Shown: positions 19,640 to 28,723 of the stretch, piece by piece
How positions within the stretch are numbered: the first letter of the stretch is position 1
Layout of the letters: each line of letters starts with the position of its first letter
Assembly: GCA_019565575.1 (NCBI GenBank)
Contig: CP067379.1
Span: 620,001-684,000, forward strand
DNA from: Flavobacterium covae
Lineage (GTDB): Bacteria; Bacteroidota; Bacteroidia; Flavobacteriales; Flavobacteriaceae
Direction: 5' to 3'
Length of the DNA stretch: 64,000 bases
The notes under the pieces: model-generated
What the model was told of the DNA's origin: nothing
Seen by the model: only the letters and a program-made list of their open reading frames with translations
The model's database searches: none
Translations under genes and position numbers: made by a program

Positions 19640-19751
19640 ATAAGAGCCTCCCCAACCCCTCCGAAGGAGGGGCTTCAAAGATTGCGCAAAAGGATTGGGT
19701 AAAACTTTGCTCTCCAATGTTCCCCCTTCGGGGGTTAGGGGGCTTTTTTGT
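19640..19751. repeat. Palindromic repeat inserted in the primase gene, 3' site (B1)
   Basis: GAGCCTCCCCAACCCCTCCG faces CGGGGGTTAGGGGGC around the core ATTGCGCAAAAGGATTGGGT. Comparison with family A (NQYQRKLTNNNQLITEIED) shows about 35 extra residues in family B just before ITEIED. In copy 2 the insertion is in frame; here a two-base loss near 19675 breaks it. Confidence 0.7.
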
Positions 19752-20850
19752 CTTCTAAATTGGTTTAAGATGGTGACTTGTGCGATAAAATCGTGGAGCA
19801 TTTGCGTTAATCTTCGACGGTGTTTTACGTTTTGTGGAAGTTCTAAACGGTACTGGTTTTTAACTTGATAAGGTTGTAATAAATGACAGATGTTTTGTAA
19901 AATTTGCTTGTTTTTTGTCTCCATTTCGTTTGTGATTTCTCCTGGAAGCTTTTTTTGCCATATACTCCAAAACTCTTTCGGTTTGGGCGTCGCTCTCATC
20001 GATGGCGATAATAAATACACGGCTTTCGTTATCCTCGTACATTCTGAATTTGGTTGTTGCCACTAAAGAGGCAATTGGTCCAAAAACATATTTCTCTCCT
20101 GTTTTGATATCCCCTGTTTGTTCGTTTTTTTGACTTACGCTACTTGATAGTTTTTCATTACTTTGTAACTCTCTCCAAGCTAGTTCCGCCTCTTCTGATA
20201 ATCCGTCGTAATCCTCTAAAATGATTCCAGTATTAACCAAATCAAATTCACCATAATTGTAAAAACTTTTGTCGGTTACCCGAGTAAATCGTTTGATTTT
20301 GTTTTGGTCATACATACAGTCGGCAACACCTGATACTAAGTGACTTTTTCCGCTTCCAGATGTGCCTTGAACGACTGCGTGCAGGGTTTTCTTCATTTTG
20401 TGAGATAATAATATAAGGTATAAAAACAAGGCGTTTTTTCCTTCGCCAACTAGCCCTGTTTCTTCTAAGATTTGGATTAAATTTTCTATTAAATGACTGC
20501 TTTTTAAAAGTTCGATACTTTCTAAAGTGTCTTTATCGGTGAGGGTTCTCAGCGGATAGCGAGTGGCGACCTTTTCTTTTTGGTGGCATTTTGGCGATAG
20601 ATTTCTAGTTGTAAAATGAGTTTTTGGATGCCTTCGTTAATTATTCGAGTTCCGAGTTCTAACTTTTCCGCTACTTTACGGATGACTTTCTCTACTTGGT
20701 CGTCGTTGTATAAATTGAGGTTTTGTCTCGATGGATAATCGATTTTTAAGAGGTTGTAAATGGCTAGGGTTACGCGGAGTTCTGATAAATCTTTAGAGGA
20801 TATTTTGCCGAGAACTTCGAGTTTGATTTTGTCGTTTTCAAAAGAGAGAA

Positions 20851-20961
20851 GAGCCTCCCCAACCCCTCCAAAGGAGGGGCTTGCCAAAGATTGCGCAAAA
20901 GGATTGGGTAAAACTTTGCGCTCCAGAAGCCCCTCCTTTGGAGGGGTTGGGGAGGCTTTTT
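20851..20961. repeat. Palindromic repeat inserted in the primase gene, middle site (B1)
   Basis: Arms CCTCCCCAACCCCTCCAAAG and its complement enclose the same core as the 3' copy (ATTGCGCAAAAGGATTGGGT). The sequence is read in frame as SPTPPKEGLLERKVLPNPFA and following residues between the Toprim and ATPase parts. It belongs to a dispersed flavobacterial-type palindrome, here tolerated as protein-coding insertion. Confidence 0.7.
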
Positions 20962-21901
20962 TTCTTTCGCTTAGTAACTGTAATAATGCTTCAAAAGAAT
21001 AGTTTACGGCTAGTGAGTTGATATCTTCGTTTTCAGGGGTTTGTACCTCGCTGATGGTGATTTTTGGGAGGATTTCGTGGAGGATTTGAGTATATTTCGT
21101 GGTGGCTTCTCGTCCAGGTTTATCTCCATCAAAAAAGAAAATGATTTCGTTGAGTTCTTTTAATTCCTTAATCGCTTGGATATGCTCCTCCGTTAATCCG
21201 TTGACTCCATATAAAGAAAGGATTTTGTAATTGGTCGATTCGAAGGCTTCCATTACTGCTCTGCCTAAAGTTAAGGCATCAATGACAGCTTCTGTTAGGA
21301 TTAATTTTTTAGTATCTTTTTCAGGGTAACGAGGGTATAAACCTTGCCGATCACTTAAATAAAAATGTTTGCTCGTTGCTGTTTCGGCAACGCTTCGCCC
21401 GTAATAGCTTACTATTTCGCCTTTTTTGTCACGTAAAGGAAAGATTAAACAGTTTTTTAGTTTGTCGAAAAGTTTACCGTCGTTAAAACCTATTTGGGTT
21501 TCTTCAGGGTTGAGCATTCTGCTTTTTGCATACTCCATCGCTTTTGGATTAGTTAACAAACATTTATTGAACTGGTCAAAGAGTTTGTCAAAGTTTGGAT
21601 TTGTTTTCATTGTAATTGGTTTTGTGATTTGCTTGTTTGGTTCTTGGTATGGAGTTAAAAAAGATTTGCATTTGTCGATGGCTTCTTTTTTAGTGCATTT
21701 ATCAAATTCTTGTACCCAGTCGATTATATCGCCTTTTTTTGCGCAACCGTGGCAGTAGTAAAAGTCTTCGTTTATCTGTAAACTGGCTTTTTTGTCTTCG
21801 TGAAAGGGGCATTTTATGAGTTTGTGTTTGTTTGGGGTTAAATTGTAGTGTGTGAGTAGTTGGGGAAGTGAAAGGGTTTGTTTGAGTTGTTGGATGGTCA
21901 T

Positions 21902-22052
21902 AGATTATATATTTAAATTATTTTATGCGTTAAAATACACACTACAAATTTACACAAATTGTATTTATATACACAATTATGTTTTTGTATTTTTTTAAAG
22001 TGTGTATTTTAAACCTATATTTTATACTTTTGTGTACATTAAATCAATAAAT
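21902..22052 (+). promoter_or_regulatory. Divergent promoter/operator, element B1
   Basis: A perfect 14-bp inverted repeat TTAAAATACACACT (21930-21943) and its complement (21999-22012) flanks an inner AATTGT...ACAATT palindrome near 21958-21979. TACTTTTG at 22025-22032 is the likely -7 box of the XRE gene. The repeats are plausible repressor sites and differ from those of families A and C, so repressors should not cross-react. Confidence 0.6.
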
Positions 22053-22415
22053 ATGATTTTATTAGGCGATAGAATAAAAAAAATACGTGAAGAAAAGGGA
22101 TTGTCTCAAAAAGAAGTTGCCTCTAAGGTTGATATTGATAGAGGGCAATATTCTAGAATTGAAACAAATAAAGTAGAACCAACACTTACAACATTAGAAA
22201 AAATTGCAATTGCTTTTGGAGTAGAAATAGAAGATTTAATAAAAAAAGATGATCCTATTACAATTGATAGTTTTGAAAAATCATTAGTAGAAAAAGTAAA
22301 ATTAATTGACGATTTAGAAGAAGATCAAAAATCTCATATTTTCGCCATTATTGATATGGCTATTGCAAATAAAAGATTAAAAAGTACATTAACAAATGCT
22401 TTACAAGGCTTGTAA
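22053..22415 (+). CDS. XRE-family repressor of element B
   Basis: I start at MILLGDRIKKIREEKGLSQK (ATG 22053), because the upstream in-frame codons from 22002 overlap the operator and the -7 box. The helix-turn-helix covers GDRIKKIREEKGLSQKEVAS to ETNKVEPTLTTLEKIA; a helical C-terminal part follows. Divergent from the primase gene, it should act as the switch of this family. Confidence 0.85.
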   Translation: MILLGDRIKKIREEKGLSQKEVASKVDIDRGQYSRIETNKVEPTLTTLEKIAIAFGVEIEDLIKKDDPITIDSFEKSLVEKVKLIDDLEEDQKSHIFAIIDMAIANKRLKSTLTNALQGL

Positions 22416-22446
22416 AAACCGTACTTTATTAGAAAACCTCTATAAA

Positions 22447-22487
22447 AACAAAACCCTAACATTTTACTGCTAGGGCTTTTTTATAAC
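22447..22487 (+). terminator. Terminator of XRE gene, element B1
   Basis: CCCTA at 22454-22458 pairs with TAGGG at 22471-22475 (arms extend imperfectly), followed by CTTTTTTATAAC. Near copies of this hairpin recur three times further right inside the same unit, where no intact gene precedes them. Confidence 0.7.
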
Positions 22488-22526
22488 CTTTTATTTTTAC
22501 TCTCATTGTGTGTCCGAGCAAGATGC

Positions 22527-23744
22527 CATAAGTGTTCGAAACCTTAATCTGGATTTAAAATTTTGTTCACTCCATTAGGATCTCCGCCACATCTTTTAAC
22601 TATATCTTTAATAATCAGAACTTCTAATTCTTGCGCAAATTTTAATTTAGGTATCTTGTATCCCTTTAATTCATTGAGGTTTTTATAAACAATCAATAAA
22701 ATAGCAGTTATCAAAGTCATATACATAATCACTTTTACCCCATTTTCGTCTCTAGATAACAAATGACTGAAGTTTAGATTTTGTTTTATAAATTTAAAAA
22801 ACACTTCGATCTCCCAACGTTGTTTGTAAATATCAACAACTTCCTTTGTTGTTAAGATTTTGTTATTGGTTAAAAAATAAAAACTTTCTCCACTTTCCTT
22901 TTCCTTTGCGATTATTAAACGAAAGAATTTCTTTGTTTTTTTGCCCATTCTATCATATAGAATAATTTCTAAGTCCTTTTCTAATAATAGCTTTTCTGTT
23001 TCATTCTGATTGATTTCAAGTTCATTAACAATATCATAACGTGTCCGATTGTTTAATCTCGTTATAAATGTTAAGTCTCTTTCACTAAACTCTTCGAATG
23101 TAGCTCTTGATTGAATTCCTCTATCAAAAACTAAAATATTATCTTTATTTAAAGGACATTCATTTATCAATTCTTTTAATGCAAAATCCTCTGAAACAAA
23201 TGATTGTTTTGTGAAAATTTTGGAATGAACAGGTATATTTGAAAAAGCGATACTGAACTTTATAGATTTTTTATCGCCCTGTTTGTTTATTTGCATCCCT
23301 TCTTTCAATAATTTAGAAGAAATCGTAACTATTGTTGAATCAAAAGAAATAATATTATGTTCCTTTTTCAAATATTTATTCTGATATTTTTTTAAACAGC
23401 TATTGAATATTGCTTCAAAATAATCAGGATTTATACTTACCAATCGATCTCTTATCGAATTGTATTTTACCCCTTTATAGCTAGTATTTGCTATGTTTTT
23501 GAAAGCTAAAGAATGATAAAATTCTTCCATTACTCGCAAACTATTCTGTTTGATCTTCAATATCGAAAATAATAACAACTGAAACATCGTTTGACCGTGA
23601 AGTTTCTTTACTTGATGGTCAACTTTATAACTAACTGAGAGCTGATCTAGTTCTGCTTTTGGAATATACTCTAAAATTTCCTTTAATCTCATAAGTCTTT
23701 TTGGGACTTAAATATAACAATTTTCAAGGTTTCGAACACTTATG
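22527..23744 (-). mobile_element. IS4-family insertion sequence with 9-bp target duplication (B1)
   Basis: Ends are perfect inverted repeats CATAAGTGTTCGAAACCTT (22527-22545) and its complement ending 23744. The 9-bp direct repeat GCAAGATGC flanks the element at 22518-22526 and 23745-23753. The length of 1218 bp and the single transposase gene fit IS4-family elements. Confidence 0.9.
22544..23692 (-). CDS. IS4-family DDE transposase
   Basis: The 382-residue protein contains a first catalytic Asp in NIISFDSTIV, a second in ILVFDRGIQSRATF, and the YREK-like box YKQRWEIEVFFKFIKQNLN with the catalytic Glu. This is the IS4 (DDE) pattern. The second copy at 33066-34214 is identical, so the IS was present before the unit doubled. 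Confidence 0.9.
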   Translation of the reverse strand: MRLKEILEYIPKAELDQLSVSYKVDHQVKKLHGQTMFQLLLFSILKIKQNSLRVMEEFYHSLAFKNIANTSYKGVKYNSIRDRLVSINPDYFEAIFNSCLKKYQNKYLKKEHNIISFDSTIVTISSKLLKEGMQINKQGDKKSIKFSIAFSNIPVHSKIFTKQSFVSEDFALKELINECPLNKDNILVFDRGIQSRATFEEFSERDLTFITRLNNRTRYDIVNELEINQNETEKLLLEKDLEIILYDRMGKKTKKFFRLIIAKEKESGESFYFLTNNKILTTKEVVDIYKQRWEIEVFFKFIKQNLNFSHLLSRDENGVKVIMYMTLITAILLIVYKNLNELKGYKIPKLKFAQELEVLIIKDIVKRCGGDPNGVNKILNPD

Positions 23745-23885
23745 GCAAGATGCTCGAACCAGCCGTAAAATCATATTTCATCGTCTAAATGATGCTAGCG
23801 CCAGCAGGGGACTCGCTTTGTGTCATATTCGCGACTACGGCGATTGCTAGTGCTATAAAAGAAAAAGCTCCTTTTTTGGGAGCTA

Positions 23886-24206
23886 TTATTTGTTTTTTCT
23901 TGGATTTTGTCGTGTATCAAAAATACGTACTACAAAAATATTTTGTTTTGATTTTCGGTAAGTTATTTTGTAATAACTCTCTATCAATTTTCTGTATTCA
24001 TATTTTAAGTGAACAAAATCATCATCTATAGAACCTATTTCTGTAAAATCAACACTTGAATTTTCGAGCACTTCCATTAACTTAAAAAGATCCACAATAA
24101 TTTCTTTTGACTTAGAAACTCCGTAAAAATTATCGTTAAAATCTCTTATTTTTTGTAAATCTTTTAAGGCTCTAGATGTTAATTGAACATTTATTCTGTT
24201 TTCCAT
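23886..24206 (-). CDS. RelE/ParE-type toxin
   Basis: The 106-residue protein fits the RelE/ParE superfamily: MENRINVQLTSRALKDLQKI at the N-terminus, helical middle and a C-terminal YKITYRKSKQNIFVVRIFDTRQNP strand-rich end typical of the fold. It overlaps the upstream antitoxin gene by 16 bases. As a toxin-antitoxin pair it may stabilise the element. A GAGCT-type hairpin at 23865-23886 may terminate the operon. Confidence 0.8.
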   Translation of the reverse strand: MENRINVQLTSRALKDLQKIRDFNDNFYGVSKSKEIIVDLFKLMEVLENSSVDFTEIGSIDDDFVHLKYEYRKLIESYYKITYRKSKQNIFVVRIFDTRQNPRKNK

Positions 24207-24403
24207 TTATCCATAATTTCTCTAGCCTCCTTTAAACTATATAAACGACCTTCTTTAATATCTTCTTCTCCTTCAGAAATCATCTTGTCTTTTCGCTTTT
24301 GACCTATATAAGCCTTTGCCATTTCATAAAACATTTTGACAAATTTATCATCTCCCTCATCAATAAGATTGTGTAGTTCTCTTTTTATTTCAATCGTTCC
24401 CAT
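24191..24403 (-). CDS. Antitoxin of RelE/ParE-type pair
   Basis: The 70-residue acidic protein MGTIEIKRELHNLIDEGDDK is typical of small Bacteroidota antitoxins that precede RelE/ParE toxins; its C-terminus (SLKEAREIMDKWKTE) should wrap the toxin. It has no clear helix-turn-helix. The order antitoxin-toxin with a short overlap supports the pairing. Confidence 0.75.
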   Translation of the reverse strand: MGTIEIKRELHNLIDEGDDKFVKMFYEMAKAYIGQKRKDKMISEGEEDIKEGRLYSLKEAREIMDKWKTE

Positions 24404-24463
24404 TTCATGACATTTTGATAATCAAATGTACAAATTTTGTTCCATATTTTTTATTTTATTGGA

Positions 24464-24516
24464 TGAAAGATATTTATCCTCTCTTGGAGTCATTTCTCTA
24501 ATTGACACCTTTTTGT
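24464..24516 (-). pseudogene. Remnant of a recombinase RecB 3' end (lost element D)
   Basis: Read on the minus strand the sequence gives QLEK, a stop, then LQERINIFHPIK, matching the conserved RecB ends (NLEELQEMVNTLHPIK in B). Nothing of the rest of the gene is left. Just to the right, at 24517-24640, I see only AT-rich sequence. Confidence 0.6.
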
Positions 24517-24639
24517 TAAAAGATACTGTACAAAAATAGTAGGTATATATGCTGTAATATCAACTCATCAAAATCCTAACGAACATTGGATAAACTGAGC
24601 TACTCAAAAGAAACTTTTTCATTTACCACCATAACAACA

Positions 24640-24700
24640 AAAACCCTAACATTTTACTGCTAGGGCTTTTTTATAACCTTTTATTTTATCGTAACGCAAA
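24640..24700. repeat. Orphan copy of the XRE terminator hairpin (B1, first)
   Basis: The stretch repeats CCCTAACATTTTACTGCTAG and the following TTTTTTATAACCTTTTATTT of the XRE_B terminator but follows no gene. It probably marks the scar of an earlier element. Confidence 0.6.
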
Positions 24701-24765
24701 GTCAGGAGACATTTGCGTAGCATACACATCTTAAAATTATGGCTCAGACTTAGGAGAGCGGGGGA

Positions 24766-24978
24766 TATGAAAGAGATGAAGTAAAACCTTCTATTGAAAT
24801 GGCTACGCAATTATCAGAAACTCTTGAAGTATCCTTAGATTATTTAGTAGGCTCTACAGATGTACTGCTTGATAAAAATATATTAGATAAAGTTCTTGAT
24901 ATTCAAAAACTCAAAGAAGAAGATAAAAATCATATTTTCGCTTTGTTTAATGCTTTTCTTCAAAACACTAAAATGTAA
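24766..24978 (+). pseudogene. Remnant of an XRE repressor 3' part (lost element D)
   Basis: The plus-strand frame reads GYERDEVKPSIEMATQLSET, LEVSLDYLVGSTDVLLDKN and ends FALFNAFLQNTKM, the C-terminal two thirds of an XRE protein of the same type as in the intact elements (compare RYERDEMKPSIDVVKKLADE in A). The N-terminal part and promoter are gone. It differs from A, B and C and therefore represents a fourth family. Confidence 0.75.
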
Positions 24979-25429
24979 GCAATTTTAAAATAAATTAAAC
25001 AAGACAAGCCTACTCAAAGTAACTTTTCATATACCACCACAAAAAACAAAACCCTAACATTTTACTGCTAGGGCTTTTTTATAACCTTTTATTTTTTACT
25101 CACTGTTGTGGGCACGATTTGCAAAATCGCGCTAACGTTTGCGTTGAGATTCACTTTGTGGCATTACTGCGCGATCGGGGTACTTTTTTACGTGATGCTA
25201 AAGCTAGAAGTGCATACTCTTTATAAAAACCGTACTTATTAGAAAACCTTTATAAAACAAAAGCCCTAACATTTTATTGCTAGGGCTTTTTTTATAACCT
25301 TTTATTTTTTACTCACTGTTGTGGGCACGATTTGCAAAATCGCGCTAATCGTTTGTGGTGAGAATTACTTTGTGTCATATCTGTTGCGACGGGGTGAGAT
25401 TCACTTTGTGGCATTACTGCGCCATCGGG
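24979..25429. repeat. Repeat-rich gene-free stretch between XRE remnant and immunity gene (B1)
   Basis: Two further copies of the XRE terminator block lie near 25052-25105 and 25263-25315, each followed by CACTGTTGTGGGCACGATTT and then GCGCGATCGGGG-like or TCACTTTGTGTCAT motifs. The same motif family is seen behind XRE_C at 42350-42480. The stretch has no open gene. It looks like stacked debris of at least two earlier tip replacements. Confidence 0.6.
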
Positions 25430-25936
25430 TTACTCAGTAATACCAACAAAAATACTATAAATCTTAGTTTTATCTTCAATAAAAACATTATACCCAAAAG
25501 ATCCCAATCTAGGTTTAAACTTTTTTAAAGTTATTTCATCTTCAAAAATCAATTTCTTTTTATTGTAAACTTTTAGCTTTCCTTCTTTGATTAAACCCAA
25601 CATAGATTCACTTAAAATAACAAAATTCATTGTTTCATTTTCACTGACATTTTGATTTTGACAATAGAAATCTTTGGCTACCAAAATGGAGTCTTTAGAT
25701 ATTTTAATCCTTTCATAATTTTTCATCAAAACTTCATTGTTCAATTTTTTTTTAGGAATATTATCCAAAACATCTTTTATATTAAAATACATTTTACTCT
25801 CTTTTAAATCCAAAACAAACCATTGATTTGAATTTTCACACTTGTTGATTTTTATTTTAGATGATGAACAACTAAAAAACAAACAGCAAACAAAAAGAAG
25901 TGCAAAAAGTTTACTATCTACCTGAAAATCTGCCAT
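25430..25936 (-). CDS. Lipoprotein, putative immunity protein of tip B
   Basis: The 168-residue protein carries a lipoprotein signal after a short N-terminal extension: SKLFALLFVCCLFFSC with a lipobox before SSSK. The mature part (DLKESKMYFNIKDVLDNIPK, later KPRLGSFGYNVFIEDKTKIY) is of unknown fold. The gene overlaps the tip B stop by 23 bases, so start codon use is uncertain. A membrane-anchored immunity protein implies that the tip acts in the periplasm or at the surface. Confidence 0.65.
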   Translation of the reverse strand: MADFQVDSKLFALLFVCCLFFSCSSSKIKINKCENSNQWFVLDLKESKMYFNIKDVLDNIPKKKLNNEVLMKNYERIKISKDSILVAKDFYCQNQNVSENETMNFVILSESMLGLIKEGKLKVYNKKKLIFEDEITLKKFKPRLGSFGYNVFIEDKTKIYSIFVGITE

Positions 25937-26869
25937 TATAATTGATTTGTATAGGATTATTTATACTGTAATCGTATCCATTTATAGATGTGTTTGTTCC
26001 TTGATTTAAAGCTCTCATGAATCCATTGCCATTACCATCTTTTGTATAGAACTCTCTTAAAGGTAAGCCAAATGAACTCCTTATTTGATTTTCTAAATGC
26101 ATAGCATTAAAATCATCATTAGTTATTGTTCTAAATTCAACTATTGGGTCGTTAGGACTAAAAAAAGTAGCATTGAGGGTACCACGTTTACTCATAAGCG
26201 CATGTCCAAATTCATGTGCTAAACCTATAAAAGGAGGTCGTTCTGTATTTCCTCTCTGATTTGGTCCAGCTTGTGTAGTGCTTGGATTCCAATAAATATT
26301 CCCTCCTGATCCTGCCCCATTAGCTAGAGCAGGGTTTTGAAGAGCTAAAGAAGCTAAAGCTGATCTATCGGGAACAAATTCATTTCCAGAATGTGTTGAA
26401 TTTGTTTTTTGTATATTAAACACAAAATTTGATGTCTCCATTTCTCTCAACATATTTGCACCTGGTGCTACTGAGTTAATAGAACCTAAAGACTCCATTA
26501 CTTTTCCTAAATATCCATTAACCCGACCATTGTATCTACTTCCATCAGAATTAAATAAATTACCATTTACATATGTCAACTGCTCTTTTTACCTAATCCT
26601 AAAAAACCACGATTATGAGTTATCTTAACAGTATCTCCAACTTTATCATTAAACAACATGGGGGAGTTCTTCATACTAGCATATGGAGACTCAAAAGCGG
26701 TTGATTTAGGATCACGACTCATCCATCTTCCCACTCTTGGGTCAAGGTGTCTATAATGGGTTGTATAATCATTACCTTCCCCTTTAATTTGATCATTTTT
26801 TTCAGAACCTTGATATCCATAACGGTAGTCTTTGCTATATCCGTGTCGGTTAGGAATGAGAGCGCCAAA
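25914..26869 (-). pseudogene. Displaced RHS tip B, M91-like metallopeptidase, frame broken near its base
   Basis: From the seam the frame reads YPFGALIPNRHGYSKDYRYG, then HLDPRVGRWMSRDP (RHS end motif), and stops after GFLGLGKKSS at about 26584. The toxin part continues in another frame from 26579: MTYVNGNLFNSDGSRY, and later GLAHEFGHALMSKRG, an HExxH zinc-binding motif in the style of M91 (NleD-like) peptidases, ending NYNGRFSGR. The break lies in an A5 run and is identical in copy 2. Adding one A joins both frames. The tip is cut off from the core, so either silent decay, a systematic error or a slippage site could explain it. Confidence 0.75.
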
Positions 26870-27854
26870 GGGGTACGAGTCTCCACGTACTTTTCAAAAT
26901 TTTCAGACGATTTAACCCACCAACCCTTTTTATTTTCCTAAAAAAATAAAAAAATCAGACCTTACCTACTGGCTACCATCATAAGAACGTTCCTTTTGTC
27001 TTAAGGCATCGTAAAAATAAAAAAAAACTTTTGGTTTATCAGGATAAAAAGCAGGTACAAAATAAACTTTGAGTGTTTGCCTAAAGTCGGCTAGCATCTT
27101 TAGCAGGCTTGCCTTCGGTTTTTAAAGAGCAGTTTTGGTGGTGCGATGGGTGGTGCGACTGCTTTTTAAAAACGGAAGCCTGCGGAGCTTGCGGAGCAGT
27201 TAACACGAGCTACTTTTTAAATTTTTGTGATAAACAACAAGCAAAGAAGGATGGGAACTACTGTACCCAGACTTTTTGCGAAGGTGTTTGAACAAAGAAT
27301 TTAAAAAATGAAAACACTTTCCTAGTGCGGTGGCGGAAGCGTCGGCAGTGGGTGGGAGCGTTGGAGAGGGGCTATTTTACATAATGGTATTATGGTGCAA
27401 GGCGAAGCGAACCCTTTAGGGCTTGACTCATAATGCCCCATTATGTAAATATAGCTTTGGGGGTGGTTTGAGCGTCGGGAAGCGGTTGTTTTTTTGGTTG
27501 GGGAAGCAATGCGAGTAAAAAAGGTTTTTTTTTGTGCGAGGGGTTGGAAAAATAAAAACCTTTTTTACGGGCATTGAGCGGGGGAAAAACAACGGCTTAG
27601 AGGGTGGGGAGAAAACCGCCGGAGCGTTGGGGAGCATTGGAGGGGCGGGCGCAAATACGACTGCGAAGCACACCGATTTTTATTTGTTGGAGAAATATTG
27701 ATTTTTGATGTTTTTTCATTCTTTTTAAACAATAAAACACTGATTTTTAATGTTTTTTCATTGATTTTCATTCTAAAAAGATTGAATTTTAGTGTTTAAA
27801 CACTGTTTTTCAATGTTTAAACACTAAAATTCAATCAAAAAGGTATCTCAAGCA
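26870..27854. repeat. Gene-free terminal region of element B, copy 2
   Basis: It repeats the hairpin-rich region of copy 1 with small homopolymer changes. The 23-bp perfect inverted repeat lies at 27780-27836. No gene is visible. Confidence 0.7.
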
Positions 27855-28723
27855 CTATTTTATCGGATGAAGAGTGTTTACCATTTCTTGGAGTTCTTCT
27901 AAATTGTCTTGTTTGTAGCGTTCTGTGGAGCTTATATAACGGTGTCCTGCCATATATTGTACTTTTCGTAAGTTGTTTGTTTTTAACCAGTTTACTATAA
28001 CACTGTTTCTGATTTGGATGGCGTTTTGATAGTTGTAATTGATGTGTTTTAACTGATCGTTTAGTTTTTTTAGTACGTTGTGGATGTTTGGACTTCCGTA
28101 ACTTGATGTAAATAGAGCTTCTTCGTGTTCTGGCACTATTTGCGGTCTAATTTCTTTGATGTATTCCATTAGTTCCATTAATTGCCACGGTTTTAATTCG
28201 AGTATTCTTGCGTTTGTTTTTGGGGTTTGTGGAATGTGTATTTTGCCTTTATAGAGTTCTATGTGTTCTTCTTTGAGGTGTTGTAATTCTTTGGTTTGCA
28301 AACCTTGATAGACTAATAATCCGATAATTATTTTGTTTCTTTTTGTACTAAACTATTGTCTTTTATGGGATAGCTATAATATAAATCTTCTAGTTCATCT
28401 GCGGTTAATAATTGTCCTAATACTGTTTTTACTTTGCCTTTTATGATAATGTTTTCAAGTGGGTTATCACTCCTATAGTTTTGGCTTTGTAGGTAATCAA
28501 AATATATTTTTAGACTATTGATGTAGTTTTGTAAGGTGCTTACTTTTATTGGTGTTTTTTTGAGCTGTTCGATGTAGTTTAAAAAGGTTTTATAATCGAT
28601 GGTTTCTTTTGTAGTTCCGTACTCATTCATCCATATATTGAGGCGTGTAATGGCTCTTTGGTATATGGGTAAACTTTTGCTCGCGTAACCGTTTTTCTCT
28701 AAGTATGTTGTGAAGTTGTTCAT
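27855..28723 (-). pseudogene. Tyrosine recombinase RecB of element B, copy 2, frameshifted
   Basis: Residues match copy 1 until a T run near 28340 that is one base shorter; the frame then stops and resumes in 27855-28301. The catalytic differences (YQGLQTKEL, IQIRNSV) are the same. The break is at a homopolymer, so it may be a consensus error. Confidence 0.75.

Larger units (their letters stand above)
19252..21901 (-). pseudogene. CHC2-Toprim-ATPase protein of element B, copy 1, split frames
   Basis: N-terminal frame 20549-21901 (450 residues) has the CHC2 finger (CPFHEDKKASL, CHGCAKKGDIIDW) and Toprim domain (KKLILTEAVIDALTLG, IIFFFDGDKPGREA). The ATPase half follows in another frame with Walker A GTSGSGKSH and Walker B GIILEDYDG, then a winged helix (REIRQFFNVSKTQMQRY). 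Breaks lie near 20575 (an A5 run in coding sense, same in both copies), near 19945 (CTGGAAG for CTGAAG) and near 19675. The last two are intact in copy 2. Two palindromic repeats are inserted in frame. The shared break could be a real gene split or programmed frameshift. Confidence 0.8.
16345..26869 (-). mobile_element. Integrative tip-carrying element B, copy 1
   Basis: The unit is bounded by CCAAA at 16340-16344 and 26865-26869, within the codons for F-G of the RHS Y-P-F-G motif. It contains an M91-like tip, a lipoprotein immunity gene, old element remnants, a toxin-antitoxin pair, an IS4-family insertion, an XRE gene, a primase/ATPase gene, iterons, two recombinases and a hairpin-rich end starting GGGGTACGAGTC. 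It is about 4 kb longer than A and C because of the extra cargo between immunity gene and XRE gene. Confidence 0.8.
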
